From NCBI RefSeq assembly GCF_017948245.1, contig NZ_CP072865.1:397501-461500 (forward strand): a DNA stretch of 64,000 bases, written 5' to 3'. This stretch comes from Rhizobium sp. NLR16a. GTDB lineage: Bacteria; Pseudomonadota; Alphaproteobacteria; Rhizobiales; Rhizobiaceae. Position 1 is the first letter of the stretch, and every line of letters starts with the position of its first letter. The notes beneath the pieces were generated by a model that worked only from the letters and a program-made list of their open reading frames with translations, searched no databases and was not told where the DNA came from. Positions 56,113 to 64,000 of the stretch are shown here, in pieces. The translations under genes were made by a program, and so were the position numbers.

Positions 56113-56988
56113 CTAGCGCGGTCCTCCGGCGAGGAGTTCCAGGGTGCGGATGAGGGCGGAATGATCGCGTTCGCCGTCGCCATTGGCGACCGCGGCGTTC
56201 ATCAGTTGTTGCGTGGCGGCAGTGTTCGGCAGCGACAGATCGAGTGCGCGGGCGGCATCGACGGCAAGCGTCATGTCCTTGCGGTGCAGGCGGATGCGGA
56301 AGCCGGGCTCGAAGGTCTGATTGATCATGCGCTCCCCATGCATTTCGAGGATGCGGGAAGCGGCAAAGCCACCCATCAGCGCCGAGCGCACCTTGGCCGG
56401 GTCGGCGCCGGCCTTCCTGGCAAAGAGCAGCGCTTCGGCAACTGCCTCTATCGTCAGGCCGACGATGATCTGGTTGGCGACCTTGGCCGTCTGCCCGTCG
56501 CCGTTACCTCCGACATGGGTGATGTTCTTGCCCAACTTTTCGAAAATCGACCGGGCACGTTCGAATGCTTGCTCCTTGCCACCGACCATAATCGTCAAAG
56601 AGGCAGCCTTGGCACCCACCTCTCCGCCGGAAACGGGAGCATCGAGATAATCGCAGCCGAGGGCCTCGATGCGTTTGGCGAAAGTTTTGGTGGCGACCGG
56701 GGAGATCGAGCTCATGTCGATGACGAGCTTGCTCTGAGAAAGGCCGGAGGCAACGCCGTGTTCGCCGAAGAGGACCGCCTCGACATCTGATGTATCCGGC
56801 AGCATCAGGATGACGATGTCCGAAGCATGCGCCACCACCCTGGCGCTCGCGGCGGCTATGGCGCCCTTGTCGACAAGATGCTGCGAGGTCTCTTTCACCC
56901 GGTTCAGATGCAGCGTGTGGCCGGCATCGATCAGATGCTCCGCCATCGGGCGGCCCATGACGCCCAGTCCGATAAATCCGATGCTCAT
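56113..56988 (-). CDS. beta-hydroxyacid dehydrogenase, GarR/GlxR-like
   Basis: 291 residues. N-terminal Rossmann motif IGFIGLGVMGRPMAEHL, substrate-binding DAPVSGGEVGAKAASL, and the catalytic lysine segment GDGQTAKVANQIIVG. Members include tartronate semialdehyde reductase and L-threonate dehydrogenase. ATGA overlap with the Hyi-like gene shows paired expression. Because no glyoxylate carboligase (gcl) or sugar-acid kinase is present in the window, the exact substrate is open. Confidence 0.87.
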   Translation of the reverse strand: MSIGFIGLGVMGRPMAEHLIDAGHTLHLNRVKETSQHLVDKGAIAAASARVVAHASDIVILMLPDTSDVEAVLFGEHGVASGLSQSKLVIDMSSISPVATKTFAKRIEALGCDYLDAPVSGGEVGAKAASLTIMVGGKEQAFERARSIFEKLGKNITHVGGNGDGQTAKVANQIIVGLTIEAVAEALLFARKAGADPAKVRSALMGGFAASRILEMHGERMINQTFEPGFRIRLHRKDMTLAVDAARALDLSLPNTAATQQLMNAAVANGDGERDHSALIRTLELLAGGPR

Positions 56989-57779
56989 GCTGCCCTCGCT
57001 GACTTCAGATAGGATCTCATCCAGCCGAGGCCATCCTTGGTGCCGGATTTCGGCTTGTACTCGCAGCCGACCCAGCCGTCGTAGCCGAGGCGGTCGAGTT
57101 CGGAGAGGATGAAATTGTAATTGATCTCGCCGGTGCCGGGCTCGTTGCGCCCAGGATGGTCGGCGATCTGCACATGGGCGATTTTCTCCTTAAGTCGGGT
57201 GAAGGTGGGGATCAGATCGCCCTGCATGACCTGCATGTGGTAGAAATCATACTGGATATAGAGGTTGTCGGAACCGACCCTGTCGAGGATGCGCTCCGCA
57301 TGGGTGGTGGTCGACAGAAAGAAACCCGGAATATCCCGCAGGTTGATCGGCTCGATCAGCAGGGTGACGCCGGCGTCGGCACAACGTTTCGCAGCATATT
57401 TCAGATTGCCGACCAGCACCGTTTCCAGCGTTTGAAGGTCCGCACCTTTTGGCACCAGGCCGGAGATGACATTCACCTGCCGGCAATCGAGCGCTGCGGC
57501 ATAGTCGAGCGCCTGCTCGAGTCCATCGCGGAACTCCTCTGCACGCTCCGGCAGGCAGGCGATGCCGCGCTCGCCGCCGGCCCAGTCGCCGGACGGCACG
57601 TTGAAGAGCGCCTGTTTCAGGCCGCTTGCCTTCAGCGCCTCGGCAACCTTCTCCCTGGGTTCGGCATAGGGGCCCAGATATTCGAGGGCACCGAAGCCGT
57701 CCTTTGCAGCAGCGGCGAAGCGGTCGAGAAAGGGCAGGTCTTGGTAGAGGAAGGAAAGGTTGGCGGAAAATTTCGGCAC
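56985..57779 (-). CDS. hydroxypyruvate isomerase-like TIM-barrel protein
   Basis: 264 residues from a GTG preceded by AAGGACG. It has Hyi features: PKFSANLSFLYQDLPFLDRF at the N-terminus, LLIEPINLRDIPGFFLS, IQYDFYHMQVMQGDL and IAHVQIADHPGRNEPG, carrying the metal-binding Glu, Asp, Gln and His of AP-endonuclease-2-type isomerases. It interconverts hydroxypyruvate and tartronate semialdehyde or, in the OtnI branch, four-carbon sugar acids. The GarR-like partner would then reduce the product. Upstream in-frame codons are the ABC ATPase gene in another frame. Confidence 0.87.
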   Translation of the reverse strand: MPKFSANLSFLYQDLPFLDRFAAAAKDGFGALEYLGPYAEPREKVAEALKASGLKQALFNVPSGDWAGGERGIACLPERAEEFRDGLEQALDYAAALDCRQVNVISGLVPKGADLQTLETVLVGNLKYAAKRCADAGVTLLIEPINLRDIPGFFLSTTTHAERILDRVGSDNLYIQYDFYHMQVMQGDLIPTFTRLKEKIAHVQIADHPGRNEPGTGEINYNFILSELDRLGYDGWVGCEYKPKSGTKDGLGWMRSYLKSARAA

Positions 57780-57789
57780 GGGATCGTCC

Positions 57790-59517
57790 TTAGATATCGG
57801 CAGACGCGACGAAACGATGCCGGTGCAGCATGCGCTTGTCGCGAGGGTCGGGATTGGGAACGGCGGAGATGAGGCTCTTTGTATAGGCCCCCTCAGGAGC
57901 GGTGCAGATCTGTTCGGCCTCGCCGAGTTCGACGATCTTGCCGCGATGCATGACGGCGACACGATCGCAGAAATAACGCACCACCGAAATGTCGTGCGAA
58001 ATGAAGATGAAGCTTAGGTTCAGCCGTTGACGGATATCGAGCAGCAGGTCGAGAATCTGGCTGCGAATCGAGACATCGAGAGCGGACGTCGCCTCATCGG
58101 CGATGATGATGCGTGGGTCGAGCGCAAGCGCGCGAGCGATGCCGATGCGCTGGCGCTGGCCGCCGGAGAAGGCATGTGGATAACGCTCCATCCCCATCGG
58201 GTCGAGGCCGACAAGGCGCATCAGTTCGGCGACACGGTCCGCCAGCGCCTTGCCCCTTGCCAGCCCGTTGACAACAAGCGGATCGCCGATCACCTCCTTG
58301 ACAGTCATGCGCGGATTGAGCGAGGCGAAGGGATCCTGAAAAACCAAGCGGACTTCGCGATGGAATGTGCGGAGTTCGCGCTTGGTGAGTTTGGTGACGT
58401 CGATCTCGCCGCCGTCCTTGCCGCAATAGCTGATGCTGCCCGAGGTCGGCTCGACGGTGCGCAGGATGAGCCGACCGAGTGTCGTCTTGCCGGAGCCGCT
58501 TTCGCCGACAATACCGAGGTTTTCGCCGGGATAGAGATCGAAGCTGGCGTCGTCGACGGCGCGCAACGTGTTGGCCTTGCCGTGCCAACCATAGATCTTG
58601 CTGAGGTGGCGGACGGACAGGATCGGCTGCGGTGCCGCCGGCGACAGTGCTATGGCGGGCAGCTTGCCATCGACATGATGCGTGAGCTTGACTGTCGAGG
58701 CAAGCAGTTGGCGGGTATAGGGATGTTCGGCGGCATGGTAGATTGCATCGACGGGTCCGCGCTCGACGATGCGGCCGAAGCGCATGACGGCGACATCGTC
58801 GGCCACTTCGGCGACGATCCCCATGTCATGGGTGATGAGCAGCATGGCCATGCCGCGTTCGACCTGCAGGCGCTTGATCAGATCGAGGATTTCGGCCTGG
58901 GTGGTGACGTCGAGGGCTGTCGTCGGCTCGTCGGCGATGAGAATGTCGGGATTGCCGGCAAGCGCCATGGCGATCATGGCGCGTTGGCGCATGCCGCCGG
59001 AGAATTCGAAGGTGTAGCGGTCAGCCATCTTGTCCGGGTTCGGGATCTCGACCTGTCGCAGCAGTTCGACGGTCCTTTCGCGGGCGGCGCGATGATCGAG
59101 ATCACTGTGCAGGCGCACCGCCTCAATGATCTGCGAACCGATGGTGTGAACCGGCGACAGCGAACTCATCGGCTCCTGGAAGATCAGGCCGATGCGGCGA
59201 CCGCGGATGGCCCGCATCGCCCGATCGGACGGCTTCAAGACGGCAATATCGGTGATGCCGTTACTTCCGGTGGCCCCGTCGCCGTCCCTGAGCAGGATGC
59301 GGCCGGAAACAATACTGCCGGGGCTGTCGACGATCTGCAGCAGCGAACGGGCGGTGACGCTCTTGCCGGAGCCGCTTTCACCGACGAGGCACAGCGTTTG
59401 CCCGCGTTTCAGCTCGAAACTGACATTTTCGACGGCGTGCAGGATGTGGGTGCGCAGCCTGAAATCGATCGAGAGGTTTTCGACGGAGAGAACGACGTCT
59501 TTTGAAAGGTCGGCCAT
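57790..59517 (-). CDS. oligopeptide-type ABC transporter, fused double ATP-binding protein
   Basis: 575 residues with two ABC cassettes, a DppD-DppF-type fusion. First: [46 protein letters not shown]. Second (from about 315): [45 protein letters not shown]. Each has a C-terminal oligopeptide-type extension with YTRQLL or [15 protein letters not shown]. Start at 59517 follows GAGGAAACC. In rhizobia this transporter class often imports oligosaccharides. The neighbouring GH42 and GHL6 genes favour that. Confidence 0.93.
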   Translation of the reverse strand: MADLSKDVVLSVENLSIDFRLRTHILHAVENVSFELKRGQTLCLVGESGSGKSVTARSLLQIVDSPGSIVSGRILLRDGDGATGSNGITDIAVLKPSDRAMRAIRGRRIGLIFQEPMSSLSPVHTIGSQIIEAVRLHSDLDHRAARERTVELLRQVEIPNPDKMADRYTFEFSGGMRQRAMIAMALAGNPDILIADEPTTALDVTTQAEILDLIKRLQVERGMAMLLITHDMGIVAEVADDVAVMRFGRIVERGPVDAIYHAAEHPYTRQLLASTVKLTHHVDGKLPAIALSPAAPQPILSVRHLSKIYGWHGKANTLRAVDDASFDLYPGENLGIVGESGSGKTTLGRLILRTVEPTSGSISYCGKDGGEIDVTKLTKRELRTFHREVRLVFQDPFASLNPRMTVKEVIGDPLVVNGLARGKALADRVAELMRLVGLDPMGMERYPHAFSGGQRQRIGIARALALDPRIIIADEATSALDVSIRSQILDLLLDIRQRLNLSFIFISHDISVVRYFCDRVAVMHRGKIVELGEAEQICTAPEGAYTKSLISAVPNPDPRDKRMLHRHRFVASADI

Positions 59518-59527
59518 GGTTTCCTCC

Positions 59528-60718
59528 TCAATTGTCGTAGGGGTCGGCGGCATCGCGCAGGCCGTCGCCGAAGAAATTGAAGGACAGGACGGCGATGACG
59601 ACTGCGAGCGACGGCCAGATCAAGAGCCACGGCGCGGTGGCGACGGTGCGGATGTTCTGGGCGTCCTGCAGCAGCACGCCCCAACTGACGACCGGCGGCT
59701 TAAGGCCGATGCCGAGGAAGGAAAGAGAGGTCTCGGCGACGATCATGGTCGGTACGGCCAGTGTGACGACCGCAAGGATATGGCTTGTCAGTGACGGCAG
59801 GATATGCCGAAAGATCAGCCTGGTCTCGCTGGATCCGTCGAGCCTGGCGGCAACGACGAAATCCTCACTGCGCAGCGCCAGGAACCGGCCGCGCACTTCA
59901 CGCGCCAGGCTGGTCCAGCCGAGCAGCGAGACGATGATCGTTATGACGAAATAGACATTGACCGGCGACCATGTCAGCGGGATCGCCGCCGCCAGGCCGA
60001 GCCACAGCGGGATGGTCGGCATTGCACTGACGACCTCGATGACGCGCTGGATCAGCGTATCGACCCAGCCGCCGTAGAAACCGGAGATCGAGCCGAGCAC
60101 GACGCCGAGGATCAGCGACATGGCGACGCCGACGAGGCCGATCGACATGGATACGCGGGTGCCGTAGACGAGCCGAGAGAAGACATCGCGGCCGAGCCGG
60201 TCGGCGCCGAGCAGGTACATCGGGTCGTTTTGGTTGAGCGGGCCGATCAGGTGCCGGTTCATCGGGATCACGCCCCAGAGATCGTAGGCCGCGCCTTTGA
60301 CGAAGAAGCCGATCGGGACGACCTTGGTGTCGTCGACGACGAAGGTGCGGCGTAGCGCCACCTTGTCGATCTCGACCTTGTAGCCCTTCACATGGATATT
60401 GAACTCAGAGCTGCCGTCCGGCTTTTCGACGAAGAAGCTGAAGCCCTGCGGCGGGGCATAGGTGTATTGCGGCCGCGAGGTCATCGGCAAAGCGGGCGCC
60501 AGGAATTCGGCGAACAGACCGACCAGATAGAGGCAGAGGATAATGACGCCGGCCACCATCGCCACCTTCTGGCGGATCAGCTTGCCAGCGACCAGCCGCC
60601 AGGGACCGATCGCTGCGGTCGAGACGGTCTTGCCCTGTTTCAATGGGCTGATCGAGGGGCCATCGGCAACAGTGTGAAGCGGACCAGCATGATTTCCGAA
60701 GGTCTCGTGCGTGCTCAT
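59528..60718 (-). CDS. oligopeptide-type ABC transporter permease (DppC/OppC type)
   Basis: 396 residues, longer than the usual roughly 300. After a polar leader and the first membrane helix (about 45-65) comes a roughly 110-residue periplasmic insert (residues about 70-170) before the five-helix core. The core has EAA-type VVAARLDGSSETRLIFRHIL and the OppC-type SFLGIGLKPPVVSWGVLL. The long insert is as in the microcin C/oligosaccharide (YejE-like) permease group. Start at 60718 follows GAGGGCG. Confidence 0.9.
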   Translation of the reverse strand: MSTHETFGNHAGPLHTVADGPSISPLKQGKTVSTAAIGPWRLVAGKLIRQKVAMVAGVIILCLYLVGLFAEFLAPALPMTSRPQYTYAPPQGFSFFVEKPDGSSEFNIHVKGYKVEIDKVALRRTFVVDDTKVVPIGFFVKGAAYDLWGVIPMNRHLIGPLNQNDPMYLLGADRLGRDVFSRLVYGTRVSMSIGLVGVAMSLILGVVLGSISGFYGGWVDTLIQRVIEVVSAMPTIPLWLGLAAAIPLTWSPVNVYFVITIIVSLLGWTSLAREVRGRFLALRSEDFVVAARLDGSSETRLIFRHILPSLTSHILAVVTLAVPTMIVAETSLSFLGIGLKPPVVSWGVLLQDAQNIRTVATAPWLLIWPSLAVVIAVLSFNFFGDGLRDAADPYDN

Positions 60719-60729
60719 CGCGTTCGCCC

Positions 60730-61716
60730 TCAATTGAACCGGATGCGTGGATCGAGCAGGGCCAGCAGCAGATCCGACAGCAGCATGCCGACAAGGGTCA
60801 GCGCGCTCAAAAGCAGAATGAAGCTGCCGGCGAGGTACATGTCCTGCGAGATCAGCGCGCGGAAAAGCAGGGGACCAGCGGTCGGAAGGTTCAGCACGAT
60901 GGCAGTGATCGTCACGCCCGAAACGAGATGCGGCAGCACCCAGCCGATCGCCGAGACGAAGGGATTGAGCGCGATTCTGACCGGATACTTGAGGATCACC
61001 TTGTATTCCGGCAGTCCCTTGGCGCGGGCCGTAACGACATAGGGCTTGTGCAGTTCGTCGGTCAGGTTGGCGCGCAGGATCCGGATCATCGCTGCCGTTC
61101 CAGACGCGCCAATGATGATGATCGGGATCCAGAGATGGGCGAGGAAATCGCCGACCTTGGCAAAGCTCCAGGGCGCTTCGGCATATGCCGGCGAGACCAG
61201 CCCGCCGACGCTCTGGCCAAGAAATTTATAGGCGATGTACATCAACGTCAGCGCCAGGATGAAGTTCGGCACCGCAAGGCCGATGAAGCCGAGAAAGGTG
61301 AAGACATGGTCGCCGACGGAGTGGCGGCGGACGGCGGAATAGACGCCGATCGGCAAAGCCACGATCCAGACGAAGAGCAGGCTCAAGAGCGAGATAACCA
61401 GCGTCGAGCCCATACGCGCCCAGATCAGCCCGGAGACTGGCTGACCCCACTCGAAGGAGTAGCCGAAGTCGCCGCGGCTGACGATGCCCCAGATCCATTT
61501 GAGGTATTGGACATAGAAGGGGTCATCGAAGCCGTAGATTTCCTTCAGCCGCTCGATCTGAGCGGGATCGACGGTTTGGCCGCTGTCGCTCATGGTGGCG
61601 ATCATCGAGGTCAGGTAATCACCTGGCGGCAGCTGGATGATCAGGAACGAGATCAGCGACATGCCGAACAAGGTCGGGATCATGTAGAGTACGCGCTTGA
61701 AGATATAGCCAAGCAT
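60730..61716 (-). CDS. oligopeptide-type ABC transporter permease (DppB/OppB type)
   Basis: 328 residues, six membrane helices. N-terminal FKRVLYMIPTLFGMSLISF and the EAA loop VTARAKGLPEYKVILKYPV are typical. GGGAGGAG precedes the ATG. It is 11 bases before the DppC-type gene, and 104 bases after the GHL6 gene. That spacer holds a small hairpin (TCGGCC-N5-GGCCGA, 61779-61795). Confidence 0.92.
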   Translation of the reverse strand: MLGYIFKRVLYMIPTLFGMSLISFLIIQLPPGDYLTSMIATMSDSGQTVDPAQIERLKEIYGFDDPFYVQYLKWIWGIVSRGDFGYSFEWGQPVSGLIWARMGSTLVISLLSLLFVWIVALPIGVYSAVRRHSVGDHVFTFLGFIGLAVPNFILALTLMYIAYKFLGQSVGGLVSPAYAEAPWSFAKVGDFLAHLWIPIIIIGASGTAAMIRILRANLTDELHKPYVVTARAKGLPEYKVILKYPVRIALNPFVSAIGWVLPHLVSGVTITAIVLNLPTAGPLLFRALISQDMYLAGSFILLLSALTLVGMLLSDLLLALLDPRIRFN

Positions 61717-61820
61717 CGAAACGTTTCTCCTCCCGTCGGGAACGCTGTGACGCGCCTCCCCCGGATCTTCACGCGCCGTCGGCCCTTCAGGCCGAAAGCG
61801 CTCCTCCGTCGCCTGTCACT

Positions 61821-63938
61821 TCATTTCCAGGTGAGATGCAGGACTTCCAGCCGGTCGATACCGGGCACCTCCACCTGCGCACGGCCGTTCGCAAGGCTGA
61901 AGCTTGCGGCGCGGTCGGCAACGACGAGCCATGCCTTCGCCACCGATCGGCCCTCCGGAATCTCCACCGAAATGGTCTGCGCTGCCAGAGGGTAATTGTC
62001 GCGGATCGGGCCTTTCATCATCATCGGGTTGGTGAGGTTGAAGAGGCTGACTGCCATGCCCTCACCGTTTTCGCGTAGCGCCAGATCGATGACGCCCTTG
62101 CCCTCGATGGTGACGCGTGGTGTCTTGCCGAGTGCCCAATGGACGGCGTTGGCGAGGAGCCGCGCATGATCGACGGCATAGACCTCCCAGAAGATCTCAC
62201 CGATATTCCAGGGAATATAGACTGTGCGGCCACCCTTGCCAGTCTCGCGGGCGATGACGGCAGCACCTTTTGGTTCTTCTCGCGGATAGACCTCTTCCAT
62301 CGGCAGATCGGGAAAGTCGGGAACGTAGAGGAAGGGCGCCTTCGCATCGGCCGACGGTACGGCGTGGATCAGGCGAGTGCCGCCCATGATGCGCTCGGCG
62401 CCGTCGAAGCCCCGGTTGATCGGGTGATCGCCGGAAAGTGCGACATAGGTGTTCTTGACGATGCCGCGCGGGCCGGAGACGTAGCTGGCACCCAGCACGT
62501 CGGCGAGGCCGAAGTCGGGGCGCTTCTTGCCGAATTCGTCGCGCAGCGACGTCTCGTAAGAGGCAATCATGCTGCCACCGCGATCGACATAGGCGCGGAT
62601 CGCCGCGTTCTGCGCATCCGAAAGGCAGGAAGCGTTGGCAAGGATGATGAGCTTGAACCGATCGAGGCTCTCGTCGGTCAACACCTGGTCCGAAAGCAGC
62701 TCGAAGGGCAGGCGGGCCTCGACGAGGGCATGGTAGAAACCGAGGTCGTGCTTCTCGGCGGAATGCCGTTCTTCCGGCGCCCAGTGGCGCAGCGTCGTCG
62801 AGGGATCGATGACGGCGATTTCGGCGGTCGGCTTCATGCTTTCCAGCACCGGCTCGATGGCTGCCTGCAGGGCGAATGCGTCGGCCACCGGCTCGACCCA
62901 GCGTTTGTCAGGCACGACGCCGTTGAACTTGGTGAACCAGGCGTAGAGGCCGTGGGCGGTGCCGTCATTGATCCAGAGCTGCATCTCCTCGCCCGAGGTG
63001 ACGGCATCCTTCCAGCGATATTCCTCCTCGGGGCCGATCGAGGTGATCAGCACGACCGGGCGGTCGGGGAAGGTGGCTCGGATGCGCTTGCCATTGCGGC
63101 CTGCCGACCAGCCGAGCTCAAGGCCCTTGCGGCCCTGATGGTCGACGACGAGGAAGGGGCAGTGTTTGGCGATGACCGAGAGATCGAATTCCATCAGCGA
63201 AGCGCCACCCATGTTCGGAATGAAGCTCGCATGCGGGCGGATCGCTTTGACGGCATCGTCCCACTGCGCGATCATGTCGGTGAGCACGCGGCGGCGCCAC
63301 TGCACCCAGGCCTGCCAGGCGGGATCCTCGGCATCGGGTCTTGCAGGAAGGGCATAGCCGAACATGTCCTTGAAGCGGCGGGCGCTGTCTTCGCTGTAAT
63401 CGACGCCGTGGCCCTGCCAGCGATTGGCGAAGACCGCGTCGATATCGTATTTGCGGACGATCTCCTTGACCACCTCAGGCATGAAGACGGTGTTGTAGTC
63501 GCCATAAGCATTGGTGACCCAGACATCGGGATAGGCCCAGTGGCGGCGCGGCGTGCCGTCGGCATTGATCATCACCCATTCCGGATTGGCTTTGGCGGCA
63601 TCGTCATGGACCGCATGCGGGTCGACGCGGGCCATGACGTGCATGTCGAGCTTGCGGGCGGCATCGACGAGCGCGCCGAAGATATCCTTGTCGCCGAGAT
63701 ATTTGCTGACATAGTGGTAAGGCACTTCGCTCGGATAATAGGCGATATAGCCGCCGGCACTGAGGCAGACCGCGTTCGATTTCGTGCGTTTGAAGACGTC
63801 GATCCAGAAGGCCGGGTCGTATTTCTCCGGGTCGTCTTCCACGAAGGTCAGCTGGGTCCAGCGGGTCGCGGTCTTAAACCAGTCCGGCGTCCTCAGCGTG
63901 TGGGTGTTCTGTCTCCTGGCGTCGAGCATCGTCTTCAT
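61821..63938 (-). CDS. putative glycoside hydrolase (GHL6-type barrel plus GH42-like trimerization domain)
   Basis: 705 residues. The N-terminal part (about 20-350) resembles the GHL6 family of predicted alpha-amylase-like barrels: WTQLTFVEDDPEKYDPAFW, NAVCLSAGGYIAYYPS, ARVDPHAVHD, VFANRWQGHGVDY. The middle (about 390-580) looks like a beta-galactosidase trimerization domain (AYVDRGGSMIASYETSL), and a beta domain ends the protein. No signal peptide seen. The catalytic residues are not established for this family. It is the first complete gene at the right edge of the leftward oligosaccharide operon. The start codon is uncertain by a few codons (ATG at 63938 or 63929). Confidence 0.78.
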   Translation of the reverse strand: MKTMLDARRQNTHTLRTPDWFKTATRWTQLTFVEDDPEKYDPAFWIDVFKRTKSNAVCLSAGGYIAYYPSEVPYHYVSKYLGDKDIFGALVDAARKLDMHVMARVDPHAVHDDAAKANPEWVMINADGTPRRHWAYPDVWVTNAYGDYNTVFMPEVVKEIVRKYDIDAVFANRWQGHGVDYSEDSARRFKDMFGYALPARPDAEDPAWQAWVQWRRRVLTDMIAQWDDAVKAIRPHASFIPNMGGASLMEFDLSVIAKHCPFLVVDHQGRKGLELGWSAGRNGKRIRATFPDRPVVLITSIGPEEEYRWKDAVTSGEEMQLWINDGTAHGLYAWFTKFNGVVPDKRWVEPVADAFALQAAIEPVLESMKPTAEIAVIDPSTTLRHWAPEERHSAEKHDLGFYHALVEARLPFELLSDQVLTDESLDRFKLIILANASCLSDAQNAAIRAYVDRGGSMIASYETSLRDEFGKKRPDFGLADVLGASYVSGPRGIVKNTYVALSGDHPINRGFDGAERIMGGTRLIHAVPSADAKAPFLYVPDFPDLPMEEVYPREEPKGAAVIARETGKGGRTVYIPWNIGEIFWEVYAVDHARLLANAVHWALGKTPRVTIEGKGVIDLALRENGEGMAVSLFNLTNPMMMKGPIRDNYPLAAQTISVEIPEGRSVAKAWLVVADRAASFSLANGRAQVEVPGIDRLEVLHLTWK

Positions 63939-64000
63939 CCAATCATTGGCAAAAGAGAGCGCCTCAGCGCCAACCGGAGGGGCCGGCGCCTGAGAAGGCA
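63939..64000. other. window edge upstream of the GHL6-type gene
   Basis: 62 bases remain with no recognisable gene. The oligopeptide-type binding protein expected for the transporter at 57790-61716 probably lies beyond this edge. Confidence 0.4.

Overview
The window reads as chromosomal DNA of a Rhizobium-type alphaproteobacterium, closest in feel to the R. etli / R. leguminosarum group. The evidence is an rRNA operon ending 23S-5S-tRNA-fMet, high-GC genes with rhizobial exo-type polysaccharide genes, a ugpBAEC operon, many ABC sugar transporters, and rhizobial palindromic repeats. The species assignment is an inference from gene content. No insertion sequence, phage module or CRISPR array was seen.

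Layout: (1) 1-2550, the 3' part of 23S rRNA, 5S rRNA, a broken second copy of the tRNA-fMet gene and the intact tRNA-fMet. It is followed by a diverged tRNA 3'-end copy and a scrap of an XRE-type regulator, possible scars of an old integration. (2) 3.0-19.6 kb, a complete 14-subunit complex I cluster plus extras. nuoH, nuoI and a CBS-domain gene run rightward and converge on a long leftward operon read as nuoJ, nuoK, an extra NuoM-like gene, a small membrane protein, nuoL, nuoM, nuoN, nuoA to nuoG. Having four antiporter-like subunits instead of three, with a NuoL whose C-terminal lateral-helix region is about 30 residues longer than in E. coli, identifies an enlarged complex I predicted to pump an extra proton. 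(3) 20.0-23.3 kb, a DUF305-like membrane protein, a multicopper-oxidase remnant and PQQ glucose dehydrogenase gcd.

(4) 23.4-40.4 kb, a Wzx/Wzy-type exopolysaccharide locus. Two transcription blocks diverge from a very AT-rich region at about 34.2-34.55 kb. The leftward block has an ExoY-like initiating transferase, a Wzc-like copolymerase with a damaged P-loop, a glycosyltransferase, an ExoF-like exporter and a Wzy-like polymerase. The rightward block has a Crp/Fnr regulator, two GT4 glycosyltransferases, a Wzx flippase and a GH16 glycanase. An ExoX/SyrA-like small protein, GT8 and GT2 transferases and an acyltransferase lie at the left edge. (5) 40.4-47.9 kb, a sugar or amino-sugar ABC operon with a PfkB kinase and an SIS-domain protein, divergent from a ROK regulator. 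The set resembles frl-type fructosamine catabolism. (6) 47.9-53.8 kb, ugpBAEC for glycerol-3-phosphate uptake, then a cupin and an AhpD-like protein. (7) 53.9-64 kb, a leftward operon with a GHL6/trimerization-domain glycosidase-like protein, an oligopeptide-type ABC transporter, a hydroxypyruvate-isomerase-like and a GarR-like enzyme and a GH42 beta-galactosidase. It looks like an oligosaccharide import and breakdown unit whose binding protein is not in the window.

Gene starts were chosen from ribosome binding sites and overlaps with neighbours, so many are shorter than the longest open frame. All family assignments are by reading motifs and recalling families. No database search was possible.
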